The notes beneath the pieces were generated by a model that made no database searches, was not told the DNA's origin, and saw nothing but the letters and a program-made list of their open reading frames with translations. From Colwellia sp. (GTDB lineage Bacteria; Pseudomonadota; Gammaproteobacteria; Enterobacterales; Alteromonadaceae): 35,271 nucleotides of DNA. The position numbers and the translations under genes are program-made. This document shows, in pieces, positions 22,757-31,185 of this stretch. Position 1 is the stretch's first letter. Every line of letters begins with the position of its first letter. The DNA lies in NCBI GenBank assembly GCA_013215655.1, contig JABSOX010000057.1:1-35271 (forward strand). The letters run 5' to 3'.

Positions 22757-23974
22757 ATGACAACTGAATCTGATCCTTCTGTAGAAACTTTTCCTGTAGA
22801 AAACTCCTCTATGGAAAGCAGCTTTATAGAAAGCTACTCCATGGAAAATAAGGCCCAGACTAAAGCCCCTGAGCAAACCAAAGTTATAGTGGGTATGTCT
22901 GGCGGTGTTGACTCTTCTGTTTCTGCTTATTTACTTCAACAACAAGGTTATCAAGTTGAAGGCTTGTTCATGAAGAACTGGGAAGAAGACGATACAGATG
23001 AATATTGTGCTGCAGCGGATGATTTAAAAGATGCTCAGCTAGTCTGTGAAAAATTAGGTATCAAATTACACACCATTAATTTTGCCACTGAATATTGGGA
23101 TAATGTTTTTGAGTATTTCCTTGCTGAATATAAAGCAGGCCGTACCCCTAACCCTGATATCATGTGCAATAAAGAAATTAAATTTAAAGCCTTTTTAGAA
23201 TTTGCTTGTGAAGACTTAGCTGCTGACTATATTGCCACCGGCCATTATGTTCAACGCGAATTTGTTATCGATAAAAATGGCAATGGCAAGTGGAAAATGT
23301 TGCGCGGCTTAGATAGTAATAAAGATCAAAGTTACTTTCTTTATACCTTAAGTCACGAGCAAGTAGGTAGAACCTTATTTCCTGTTGGTCATATTGAAAA
23401 ACCAGAAGTACGTGTTATTGCTGAAAAAGCTGACTTAATTACTCATAATAAAAAAGACAGCACCGGTATTTGTTTTATTGGTGAACGAAAATTTAAAGAC
23501 TTTCTCGGACAATACTTACCCGCTCAACCCGGTATTATTGAGTCTGCAGAAGGTGAAGCCATTGGTAAACATGATGGTTTGATGTACCACACTTTAGGAC
23601 AACGTAAAGGTTTACATATTGGCGGCTTAGCCAATGCAGGAGAAGAGCCTTGGTATGTCGTTGAAAAAGATTTACTACGTAATGTATTAATCGTTGGTCA
23701 AGGTCATAATCATCCACGCCTATTTTCAAAAGGTCTAATTGCTAACCAATTACATTTAGTTGATCGTAATGAACTAAGCCAACCATTGACTTGTACAGTG
23801 AAAACACGCTATCGACAAGAAGACGTCGTGTGTCACTTATCGCCTATGACCGATGGTGAGTATTTAATCATGTTCGACGAAGCACAAAGTTCAGTGACTC
23901 CCGGTCAATCCGTAGTTTTTTATCAAAATGATGTTTGCCTTGGCGGCGGCATTATTCATTCTCTTATTCGGTAA
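22757..23974 (+). CDS. mnmA: tRNA 2-thiouridylase MnmA, with repeat-bearing N-terminal extension
   Basis: ATP-dependent thiolase that makes 2-thiouridine at position 34 of tRNA-Lys, -Glu and -Gln, taking sulfur through the TusE relay. PP-loop [15 protein letters not shown] is at about 45-59. The catalytic cysteines sit in [12 protein letters not shown] and [12 protein letters not shown]. At 405 residues it is about 35-40 longer than usual: the conserved part starts near KVIVGMSGG. The extension is built from five degenerate five-residue units ([25 protein letters not shown]). Translation might instead start at the internal ATGs at 22811 or 22841, neither of which has a good ribosome binding site. 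E. coli order (nudJ-mnmA-hflD-purB) is kept. Confidence 0.96.
   Translation: MTTESDPSVETFPVENSSMESSFIESYSMENKAQTKAPEQTKVIVGMSGGVDSSVSAYLLQQQGYQVEGLFMKNWEEDDTDEYCAAADDLKDAQLVCEKLGIKLHTINFATEYWDNVFEYFLAEYKAGRTPNPDIMCNKEIKFKAFLEFACEDLAADYIATGHYVQREFVIDKNGNGKWKMLRGLDSNKDQSYFLYTLSHEQVGRTLFPVGHIEKPEVRVIAEKADLITHNKKDSTGICFIGERKFKDFLGQYLPAQPGIIESAEGEAIGKHDGLMYHTLGQRKGLHIGGLANAGEEPWYVVEKDLLRNVLIVGQGHNHPRLFSKGLIANQLHLVDRNELSQPLTCTVKTRYRQEDVVCHLSPMTDGEYLIMFDEAQSSVTPGQSVVFYQNDVCLGGGIIHSLIR
22784..22855 (+). repeat. 15-bp degenerate tandem repeat inside mnmA 5' end
   Basis: About five units of 15 bp, each of the form (G/A)TNGAAA(A/G)..., encode (V/M/I)-E-(T/N/S)-x-x. The units start at roughly 22781, 22796, 22811, 22826 and 22841. 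The repeat stays in frame because its length is a multiple of three. Confidence 0.7.
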
Positions 23975-24034
23975 TTTATTTGAATAACAATTACGTTGAA
24001 TATAATAATTTTAAAAAGAGTTGCCTAAAATAAT

Positions 24035-24661
24035 ATGGTAGATATGAAAGAACAAACAATAACGTTAGCCGCAATATGTCAAACAGCGTATTGGGTACAA
24101 AAATTATCTCGTACAGGTCAAATTGATGAACAAGATTTAGCGCTATTACTTAATAGTGTGATGATCACTTCACCTGAAGATACCATGGAAGTTTATGGTG
24201 GTCAGGTAGAGAATCTCAAAATAGGTCTTGAAACCTTAGTTAATCATTTGGGCAATCAATCAAAAAATAAAGACCCTGAACTAACACGTTATGTAGTGAG
24301 TTTATTAGGGTTGGAACGTCGCCTGAGTAAGCGTAATAAACAAATGTCGTTACTGGGCGAACGTATTGAACAAACCCAGCGTCAACTCGCACATTATGAC
24401 ATTGGTAGTGAAACACTCATTGCAAGTATTGCTAGCATATACAGCGACTTGATCAGCCCATTAGGTACTCCAATTCAAGTCGCAGGCGAACCAAAAATTT
24501 TAAAGCAACCACTCAACCAACAAAAAATAAGAGCGTTATTACTTGCAGGGATACGCTCAGCCGTATTGTGGCGCCAAGTTGGTGGTAAACGAAGAAATAT
24601 ATTATTTGCACGTGCAAAAATAGTTGCATGTGCACAAGATCTTCTTAAACGAATATCTTAA
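24035..24661 (+). CDS. hflD: High-frequency lysogenization protein HflD homologue
   Basis: 208-residue, mainly helical protein of the HflD family, a peripheral inner-membrane protein that in E. coli binds phage lambda CII and promotes its degradation. Its cellular role is unclear. Identification rests on the family pattern ICQTAYWVQKLSRTGQID near the N-terminus, LVNHLGNQ, a central helix RRLSKRNKQM, the C-terminal IRALLLAGIRSAVLWRQVGG, and the position between mnmA and purB, identical to E. coli. The 60-bp gap after mnmA and 59-bp gap before purB lack a terminator, so the three are likely cotranscribed. A second ATG nine bases in (24044) is a possible start. Confidence 0.93.
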   Translation: MVDMKEQTITLAAICQTAYWVQKLSRTGQIDEQDLALLLNSVMITSPEDTMEVYGGQVENLKIGLETLVNHLGNQSKNKDPELTRYVVSLLGLERRLSKRNKQMSLLGERIEQTQRQLAHYDIGSETLIASIASIYSDLISPLGTPIQVAGEPKILKQPLNQQKIRALLLAGIRSAVLWRQVGGKRRNILFARAKIVACAQDLLKRIS

Positions 24662-24711
24662 TGGCATACATTAATCAATTTATTAATAATTTAAATTTAA
24701 CATTTATTTAG

Positions 24712-26091
<1,380 letters not shown>

Positions 26092-26125
26092 ACATAAGCA
26101 GTAACACACAGTAAAAATTAATTGT

Positions 26126-26151
26126 AAAAAGAAGACTTCGGTCTTCTTTTT
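26126..26151 (+). terminator. purB rho-independent terminator
   Basis: Perfect 11-bp stem AAAAAGAAGAC / GTCTTCTTTTT closed by a C(TTCG)G tetraloop. The T-run is part of the right arm, and it also works on the other strand. Confidence 0.92.
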
Positions 26152-26403
26152 ATGTTCAGGATGAACGATCAGTTTTTTAGTCCCACACAAAAACTAAGTA
26201 CTTACGTCCGTGTAAGCAATGTCATGATTACATGAATGTAAATGAGTCACGATGCTCAGGACGAACGGTCAATTATTTAGTTCCAGACAAAACTCAGTAC
26301 TCACCCTGTAATCAATTTCGTGGTGCCATGACCGCTATTAGTCTTCCTGTTTTCACGGCATTAGTTCATCCATGCACATCGATATGTAGATCGATATGTA
26401 GGT
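26152..26403. repeat. Interspersed intergenic repeat, copy C (long, internally duplicated)
   Basis: Begins ATGTTCAGGATGAACG right after the purB terminator and ends near CATCCATGCACATCGATATG, the same end modules as copies A and B. It contains an imperfect duplication with a 100-bp offset: the start motif recurs at 26252 as ATGCTCAGGACGAACGG, followed in both halves by a TTTAGT-CC-ACA-AAAACT-AGTACT-type stretch. Confidence 0.75.
26378..26401. repeat. 12-bp perfect tandem duplication
   Basis: ATCGATATGTAG occurs twice head to tail at the end of repeat copy C, so this end was recently duplicated. Confidence 0.85.
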
Positions 26404-26596
26404 CAAAGGTTTACCTCGACAATACTTCAACGTAATTTCTCAGTTTATTTTTCACATAAACGTCGAGACTAACTTCATCCATGTTGTACCAACATCCAAC
26501 AGATAAATTTATAAGCAAATAAACATAATTTTAAATTAAAAAAATAAAAATAATAAATGACAATGAACATTCACTGAAAATGGTTAGTTGTTCTTT

Positions 26597-26618
26597 TTAA
26601 AAGAATATATTCTTTTAA
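26597..26618. repeat. 22-bp perfect palindrome, possible operator
   Basis: TTAAAAGAATATATTCTTTTAA is its own reverse complement. It lies about 130 bp before the GNAT start and has no T-run, so it is more like a protein-binding dyad than a terminator. In AT-rich DNA such a palindrome is not impossible by chance. Confidence 0.6.
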
Positions 26619-26749
26619 TTTATCAGCCTTAATTTTTATAACGTCCTGAGACTATACAAAACATAAAAAGTTCCCTATTAATGTTTGAAAAAAACACAAA
26701 TTTTAACTAGTGTTTAAATAAGTGTCATTCGTAAGTAGAACCCGTTGTT

Positions 26750-27211
26750 ATGTCGTTTAGTATTAGTCGTGTAGAGTGGGATTTGGCTGCCCCACTATTA
26801 AAAACAGTCAGAGAAAGAGTTTTTATTTGTGAGTGGCGAATTCCTAAAAAAATTGAATTTGATCGTAAAGATAAAAATGCTTTTCATATGTTGGTTTGTG
26901 ATGATTCAACCCAAGAACCTGTCGCTACCGGTAGAATTTTAGCAAGTGGCGAAATTAGCCGTATTGCCGTAATGATGAAATACCGAAAGAATTGTATCGA
27001 TAAAGTGGTATTAAAAGGGTTAATATCGATTGCTAATGATTTAAAACTTGATGAGGTTTTTATCAATAGTCCACTAGAATCTGTTAACTATTTTAAGCAG
27101 CAAAATTTTAGTGTAAATGGTTTAGTTTTTATGGAAGCAGGCATCCCACGCCAGCGCATGGTCTGCCCTATTAAAAAATTCAATATGGCAAAGTACTATT
27201 TAATACATTAG
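26750..27211 (+). CDS. GNAT-fold acyltransferase-like protein, degenerate CoA motif
   Basis: 153-residue protein with the overall order of a GNAT N-acetyltransferase: an N-terminal strand and helix (about 7-28, LLKTVRERVFICEWRIPKKI, as in ElaA-like members), a central MLVCDDSTQEPVATGRIL strand pair, GEISRIAVMMKYRKN as the motif-A strand, then FINSPLESVNYFKQQNFSV, where GNAT proteins have their xAxxFYxxxGF element. The usual (R/Q)xxGx(G/A) pyrophosphate loop is replaced by YRKNCID, lacking the glycine. It may be a protein that no longer binds acetyl-CoA normally, or a divergent branch. No clear ribosome binding site precedes the ATG. Substrate unknown. It stands alone and converges on the next gene. 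Confidence 0.78.
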   Translation: MSFSISRVEWDLAAPLLKTVRERVFICEWRIPKKIEFDRKDKNAFHMLVCDDSTQEPVATGRILASGEISRIAVMMKYRKNCIDKVVLKGLISIANDLKLDEVFINSPLESVNYFKQQNFSVNGLVFMEAGIPRQRMVCPIKKFNMAKYYLIH

Positions 27212-27250
27212 TTTTTTATATTAGGTTAATACCTATTTTTAACTTAAGCC

Positions 27251-27676
27251 TTAACTGTTTGCCCATAACTCTTCTTTATCAAATAAACCATATAAACCTT
27301 CCGCGCGGGCAATAAGTAAGTTAGCAAACTCTACTTGCTCGGCATTACCGCTCTTATTTATGTTTTCTGCTTGCATTTGCCATTTAAAAGAAAAATGACG
27401 AATAGCATCACGAGCATTTTTAGCAATATTTGTACTTGCATGATCCGTAGGCAAATCGCCACAAATGACCCAAACACTGCTTTTATCTAATAAATTTAAT
27501 TTCCATACCGCTAATGCTGGTACTAAATAACGACTTTCAGATTCTGCAACTGATTCAGTAACCATGCCTTTATCGGCTAAATATTTAGTGGCCGTTTGAT
27601 AGCTATTACGAACCCACTCTTGCTGTTCTTGCTCGGTCATTACTTGTTGTTCATTTATTGCTTGTTGTTCTGCCAT
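27251..27676 (-). CDS. Small conserved protein of unknown function (DUF4826-like)
   Basis: 141-residue soluble protein with no signal peptide or membrane segment. The core (about 19-135) has WVRNSYQTATKYLADKGM, a SRYLVPALAVWKL strand region, VWVICGDLPTDHAS and a helical RDAIRHFSFKWQMQAENI. I recall this pattern from DUF4826 proteins of Alteromonadales and related marine bacteria, without known function. The first 17 residues are a Gln/Glu-rich low-complexity tail (EQQ repeated), and an ATG at residue 13 (27640) is a possible alternative start. It is convergent with the GNAT gene (about 40 bp apart) and divergent from leucine dehydrogenase. Confidence 0.75.
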   Translation of the reverse strand: MAEQQAINEQQVMTEQEQQEWVRNSYQTATKYLADKGMVTESVAESESRYLVPALAVWKLNLLDKSSVWVICGDLPTDHASTNIAKNARDAIRHFSFKWQMQAENINKSGNAEQVEFANLLIARAEGLYGLFDKEELWANS

Positions 27677-28043
27677 GTTATTTTTATTCTTCTTGTTTTA
27701 ACGAAAATTACTGTGGCATGACTATACCTATTACCGGAAAAAGTGCAAGAATCCGTCTCCATTCTAAAGAGAGTTATTGACTTCAAGCCCTTTAAAACAT
27801 GGTGTAAGATAAATATGTAAGTATGTGTTTATTTACTAACACTTAAATAACGTTTAAACCGAAATTAAATTCAAAGACTAAAGTAGCGCTAACATTCACT
27901 TAGTGATATTGTGCGCACCGAAACATTACATCAATAGTTCCATAAAAATATACGGATAATGACTTAGCCAGTTTTAGGCATTAATAACGTCGTTACGCAC
28001 TCACTAAATATTATTGATATTACATCTTCACGGAGAAATTACA
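27677..28043. other. Divergent intergenic region before leucine dehydrogenase
   Basis: About 367 bp without a gene, presumably holding promoters for the DUF4826-like gene and leucine dehydrogenase. I could not assign a convincing -10/-35 pair. A short dyad AACG-T-CGTT lies near 27986-27994. No RNA gene recognised. Confidence 0.5.
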
Positions 28044-29087
28044 TTGGCCCTTTTTAATTTGGTAGATTTTGATGATCATGAGCAAGTTGTTTATTGCAGT
28101 GATGACGCTTCTGGTTTAAAAGCTATTATTGCTGTTCATAGTACGGCTTTAGGTCCTGCAGCTGGTGGTTGTCGCTTTTGGAATTATGCAAATGACGACG
28201 AAGCATTAAAAGATGTTTTACGCCTATCTAAAGGCATGACTTATAAAAATGCGATGGCGGGTCTAAAACTAGGCGGTGGTAAAGGCGTTATTATTGGTGA
28301 CCCTAAAGCATTAAAGTCAGATGACTTATTCAAGGCCTTTGGTACAGCCGTGAACAACCTCAATGGTCGTTATTACACTGCTGAAGATGTCAACATCACT
28401 ACCGGTGATATGGCAGTTGTTAATCAAGCAACAGACTTTGTTTCAGGACTAGAAGGAAAAAGTGGCAATCCTGGCCCTTTCACCGCTTTAGGCACATTCT
28501 TAGGCATTAAAGCCGCTGTAAAATTTAAATTAGGTACAGATGGATTAGCAGGAATAAAAGTTGCTGTACAAGGTTTAGGTAGCGTTGGTTATTCACTATG
28601 TGAAAAACTTCACCAAGCGGGTGCTGAATTGTTTGTTACTGACATTAATCAAGCAACTTTGGACAGAGCAGCAACTGAGTTAAATGCCACAATTGTTGGT
28701 TTAGATGAAATTTATAGCCAAGATGTCGATGTGTTTTCACCTTGTGCTTTAGGTGCATCCATTGATGATAACAGCATAAATCAACTCAAAGCTGTGATCA
28801 TTGCAGGTTGTGCAAACAATCAATTATCAGAAAACCGTCACGACCAAGCCTTACTTGAAAAAGGTATTTTATATGCACCAGATTATGTAATAAATGCCGG
28901 CGGTATTATCAATGTAGCCTTAGAAATTTACCCTGGGCCCTATAATGCTGATGAAGCAACTGCGTTAGTTGAAAACATTTATGGCACGTTAATGCGTGTT
29001 TTTGAAAAGGCACAAGCTGAAAGTCGTCCAACGGGTGCAGTTGCTGACGAAATGGCACGTGAAATTATTGCTAGTGGTAGAAAATAG
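28044..29087 (+). CDS. Leucine dehydrogenase (Glu/Leu/Phe/Val dehydrogenase family)
   Basis: NAD-dependent deamination of leucine, valine or isoleucine to the 2-oxo acid, first step of branched-chain catabolism. The substrate-binding lysine region is MAGLKLGGGKGVIIGDP (about 69-85), catalytic Asp/Asn surroundings are TAEDVNITTGDM, and the dinucleotide loop is VQGLGSVGYSL (about 174-184). I set the start at a TTG (28044) that follows GGAG by eight bases and gives MALFNLVDFDDHEQV, the usual family N-terminus; a more upstream TTG at 28014 has no such support. That gives 347 residues. Leucine rather than glutamate specificity is inferred from length and resemblance to Leu-DH (often named ldh or bcd). 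Confidence 0.92.
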   Translation: MALFNLVDFDDHEQVVYCSDDASGLKAIIAVHSTALGPAAGGCRFWNYANDDEALKDVLRLSKGMTYKNAMAGLKLGGGKGVIIGDPKALKSDDLFKAFGTAVNNLNGRYYTAEDVNITTGDMAVVNQATDFVSGLEGKSGNPGPFTALGTFLGIKAAVKFKLGTDGLAGIKVAVQGLGSVGYSLCEKLHQAGAELFVTDINQATLDRAATELNATIVGLDEIYSQDVDVFSPCALGASIDDNSINQLKAVIIAGCANNQLSENRHDQALLEKGILYAPDYVINAGGIINVALEIYPGPYNADEATALVENIYGTLMRVFEKAQAESRPTGAVADEMAREIIASGRK

Positions 29088-29113
29088 CTCTTCACTACGG
29101 TCATTCTACAAAT

Positions 29114-29143
29114 AATAAAGCCAGTCTATTGACTGGCTTTATT
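29114..29143. terminator. Bidirectional terminator between leucine dehydrogenase and dld
   Basis: Perfect 13-bp stem AATAAAGCCAGTC / GACTGGCTTTATT with a 4-nt loop. It serves the convergent leucine dehydrogenase and dld genes, with short T-stretches on both sides. Confidence 0.85.
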
Positions 29144-29230
29144 ATCACCTAAACAGTTTACTTGTCTTCAATATGAAAGCCCTTCAGTAGAGCCTACTCT
29201 CGATTAAAACGCTAAACGTCTACTGCTAAC

Positions 29231-30931
29231 TTAATGCCAATGCTTGCATTTAGACGTTTTCCCAATACCGGGATTAAAGCTATTGGTTGGATCAAGCTCT
29301 TTATAAAAAGCTTTCAAATCAGCTTTAGCAAAATACTCATGTCCAACGTTATGCTCTGCAGGGTATTCAGCACCTCGAGCATCAAATGTAGCTAATATTT
29401 TATCCTTAACCATTTTTGCATCAACGCCTTTTTTGAGAATATAGTTTTGATGCATAACGTGACAAAACAAATGACCATAATAAAGTTTTACTGCAATTAA
29501 CTCATCAAGTTCAGGAGGTAGGGTTTCGAACCAATCTTTTTCATTTCTCGGAAAAGCTACATCTATGGTCATGATGGAGCCAAGCTCTTTGCTATTCATT
29601 AGCTGATTACGGCCAATTGCTCCGCCAGCAACAAATCGATGCAATATAGCTTTATTACCCTCCTCCTCTGTGCACTCAAAGTAACTCCCTTCATTTGAGG
29701 CAAAAAAATTATCAAAATACGTTTTAGCTTCATCCACCCCTTCATTGCTCATTTCAATGATCCAGTGATGTATATATTTATCTCGGTATTCGTCCATGCG
29801 CTTAGGTAAATGATTCGGCCACAAATAACTTAGATATTGCATCATTCGATCTGAAAACTTGCTTGGTAAAAACTTCATCTTGTCAGCTATTCGATCTAAC
29901 GAACGTTTGATCGCAAACATTTTGGGCATATATTTTGCCCCCAACTTATCAATCACTAGAAAAGAATCTTTACCATATTTCTTAGATGCATCATAACAAT
30001 CACGATGTAGATATTCGCCGGATACCGGTAATGACTTAAAGTTTGATAGTATATCTCTACGTATTTTTGCCAAGACCGCGGGATCATTGGTACCGACATA
30101 AAAAACTTGTTGTTTCTCAGGAATTGGAAAAGTATCCATTCTCACAGCGAATACAGCTAACTTTCCTGCACACCCAGAAGACTCGTATAAACGACGACCG
30201 TCATTATTAAAACGTGATGGTGTATCTTCATCAATATCTCTAACACGTACATGATATTCATTGTCGGATGCTCGTTTTGATGGGAAAGCGACATCTTGTT
30301 CAGAAAAGTTTTTTTGTTGTAAGTTCGTTAGTATTTCTTCTGGAGTCTTGCCTAATTCAATACCCAAATTATTAACCAGTGATAAATTTCCTTGTTTATC
30401 AATTTGTGCATAAATTGAAAGTTCAGTATAGGCAGGTCCCCTTTGTACCAACGCGCCACCTGAATTATTACAAATACCGCCAACAATAGAAGCACCAATA
30501 CAAGAAGAGCCTATAACAGAATGAGGTTCACGACCATACGGCTTTAAAACATCTTCTAAGCCGAATAAAGTACTCCCCGCTAAACCAACAATTTGTTTCG
30601 CATTATCAATTAAATGAATACCTTTAATACGCATGGTATTAATAATGACAATATCACGATCGTAGTCGTTGCCATTAGGAGTTGAACCGCCTGTTAACCC
30701 TGTATTTGCAGCTTGCATGATGACTGCAACATCAGCATTAACACACGTTTTAAGCAGTTGCCAAATTTCTACTAAGGATTCTGGTTTTGCAACAGCAATG
30801 GCTTCACCTGAACCGAATCGAAAACCTTTCGTATAAGCTTCTTTTTTTGTCGTATCCGTGAGTAGGTATTTAGTACCCACTATTATTTTTAAATCTTGAA
30901 TTAAGGAAAGTTGTTCAGAATTGCCGGTCAT
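29231..30931 (-). CDS. dld: Quinone-dependent D-lactate dehydrogenase
   Basis: FAD enzyme on the inner face of the membrane that oxidises D-lactate to pyruvate and reduces quinone. The N-terminal FAD-binding (PCMH-type) domain shows VAVIMQAANTGLTGGSTPNG (about 69-88) and GSSCIGASIVGGICNNSGGA (about 141-160). The C-terminal membrane-associated domain shows ECTEEEGNKAILHRFVAGGA and AEYPAEHNVGHEYFAK near the end. The 566 residues match E. coli Dld (571). GAG lies seven bases before the ATG. It lies downstream of ppsA on the same strand, with a terminator and an extra inverted repeat between, and converges on leucine dehydrogenase. Its product, pyruvate, is the PpsA substrate. Confidence 0.95.
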   Translation of the reverse strand: MTGNSEQLSLIQDLKIIVGTKYLLTDTTKKEAYTKGFRFGSGEAIAVAKPESLVEIWQLLKTCVNADVAVIMQAANTGLTGGSTPNGNDYDRDIVIINTMRIKGIHLIDNAKQIVGLAGSTLFGLEDVLKPYGREPHSVIGSSCIGASIVGGICNNSGGALVQRGPAYTELSIYAQIDKQGNLSLVNNLGIELGKTPEEILTNLQQKNFSEQDVAFPSKRASDNEYHVRVRDIDEDTPSRFNNDGRRLYESSGCAGKLAVFAVRMDTFPIPEKQQVFYVGTNDPAVLAKIRRDILSNFKSLPVSGEYLHRDCYDASKKYGKDSFLVIDKLGAKYMPKMFAIKRSLDRIADKMKFLPSKFSDRMMQYLSYLWPNHLPKRMDEYRDKYIHHWIIEMSNEGVDEAKTYFDNFFASNEGSYFECTEEEGNKAILHRFVAGGAIGRNQLMNSKELGSIMTIDVAFPRNEKDWFETLPPELDELIAVKLYYGHLFCHVMHQNYILKKGVDAKMVKDKILATFDARGAEYPAEHNVGHEYFAKADLKAFYKELDPTNSFNPGIGKTSKCKHWH

Positions 30932-31074
30932 GTAAAATCTCGAGTAGATTATCGTAGAAGCAGTATATGATTATCTCTGCTATTCAATAAGATGAGTATA
31001 CCTGAATGGCTAGGACTAGTGAATCTAGCATTAAAGACGCTTTATTCTTTTATGTTATATAACCTTAAAACATA

Positions 31075-31107
31075 GAACAGGTTAATTAAAACGTAATTAA
31101 CCTGTTC
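31075..31107. repeat. 13-bp perfect inverted repeat upstream of dld
   Basis: GAACAGGTTAATT / AATTAACCTGTTC with a 7-nt AAAACGT loop. It lies about 145 bp upstream of the dld start and 22 bp beyond the ppsA terminator stem. No T-run follows on the minus strand, so it is either an operator dyad or an RNA hairpin in the dld leader. Confidence 0.7.
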
Positions 31108-31121
31108 TGGTATACCTGTAA

Positions 31122-31157
31122 AAATTGAAAGCCGCTACACTGCTAATGTAGCGGCTT
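31122..31157 (-). terminator. ppsA rho-independent terminator
   Basis: On the minus strand AAGCCGCTACA / TGTAGCGGCTT (perfect 11 bp, 7-nt loop) is followed by TCAATTTTTAC, 29 bp past the ppsA stop. Confidence 0.85.
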
Positions 31158-31185
31158 AAAATTTAGATAGTGAAATTAAGTTTAT

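Larger units (their letters stand above)
26092..26749. other. Long intergenic region between purB and the GNAT gene
   Basis: About 658 bp without a supportable gene. Left to right: the purB terminator, the long copy C of the intergenic repeat (26152-26403) with internal duplications, about 190 bp of AT-rich sequence, a 22-bp perfect palindrome (26597-26618), and the leader of the GNAT gene. A short open frame at 26232-26435 lies mostly inside the repeat and is not credible. Confidence 0.65.

Noticed and set aside
26232-26435. 67-residue open frame downstream of purB
   Set aside because: It sits mostly within intergenic repeat copy C, has no ribosome binding site, and its translation is Cys/Arg/Ser-rich low complexity.
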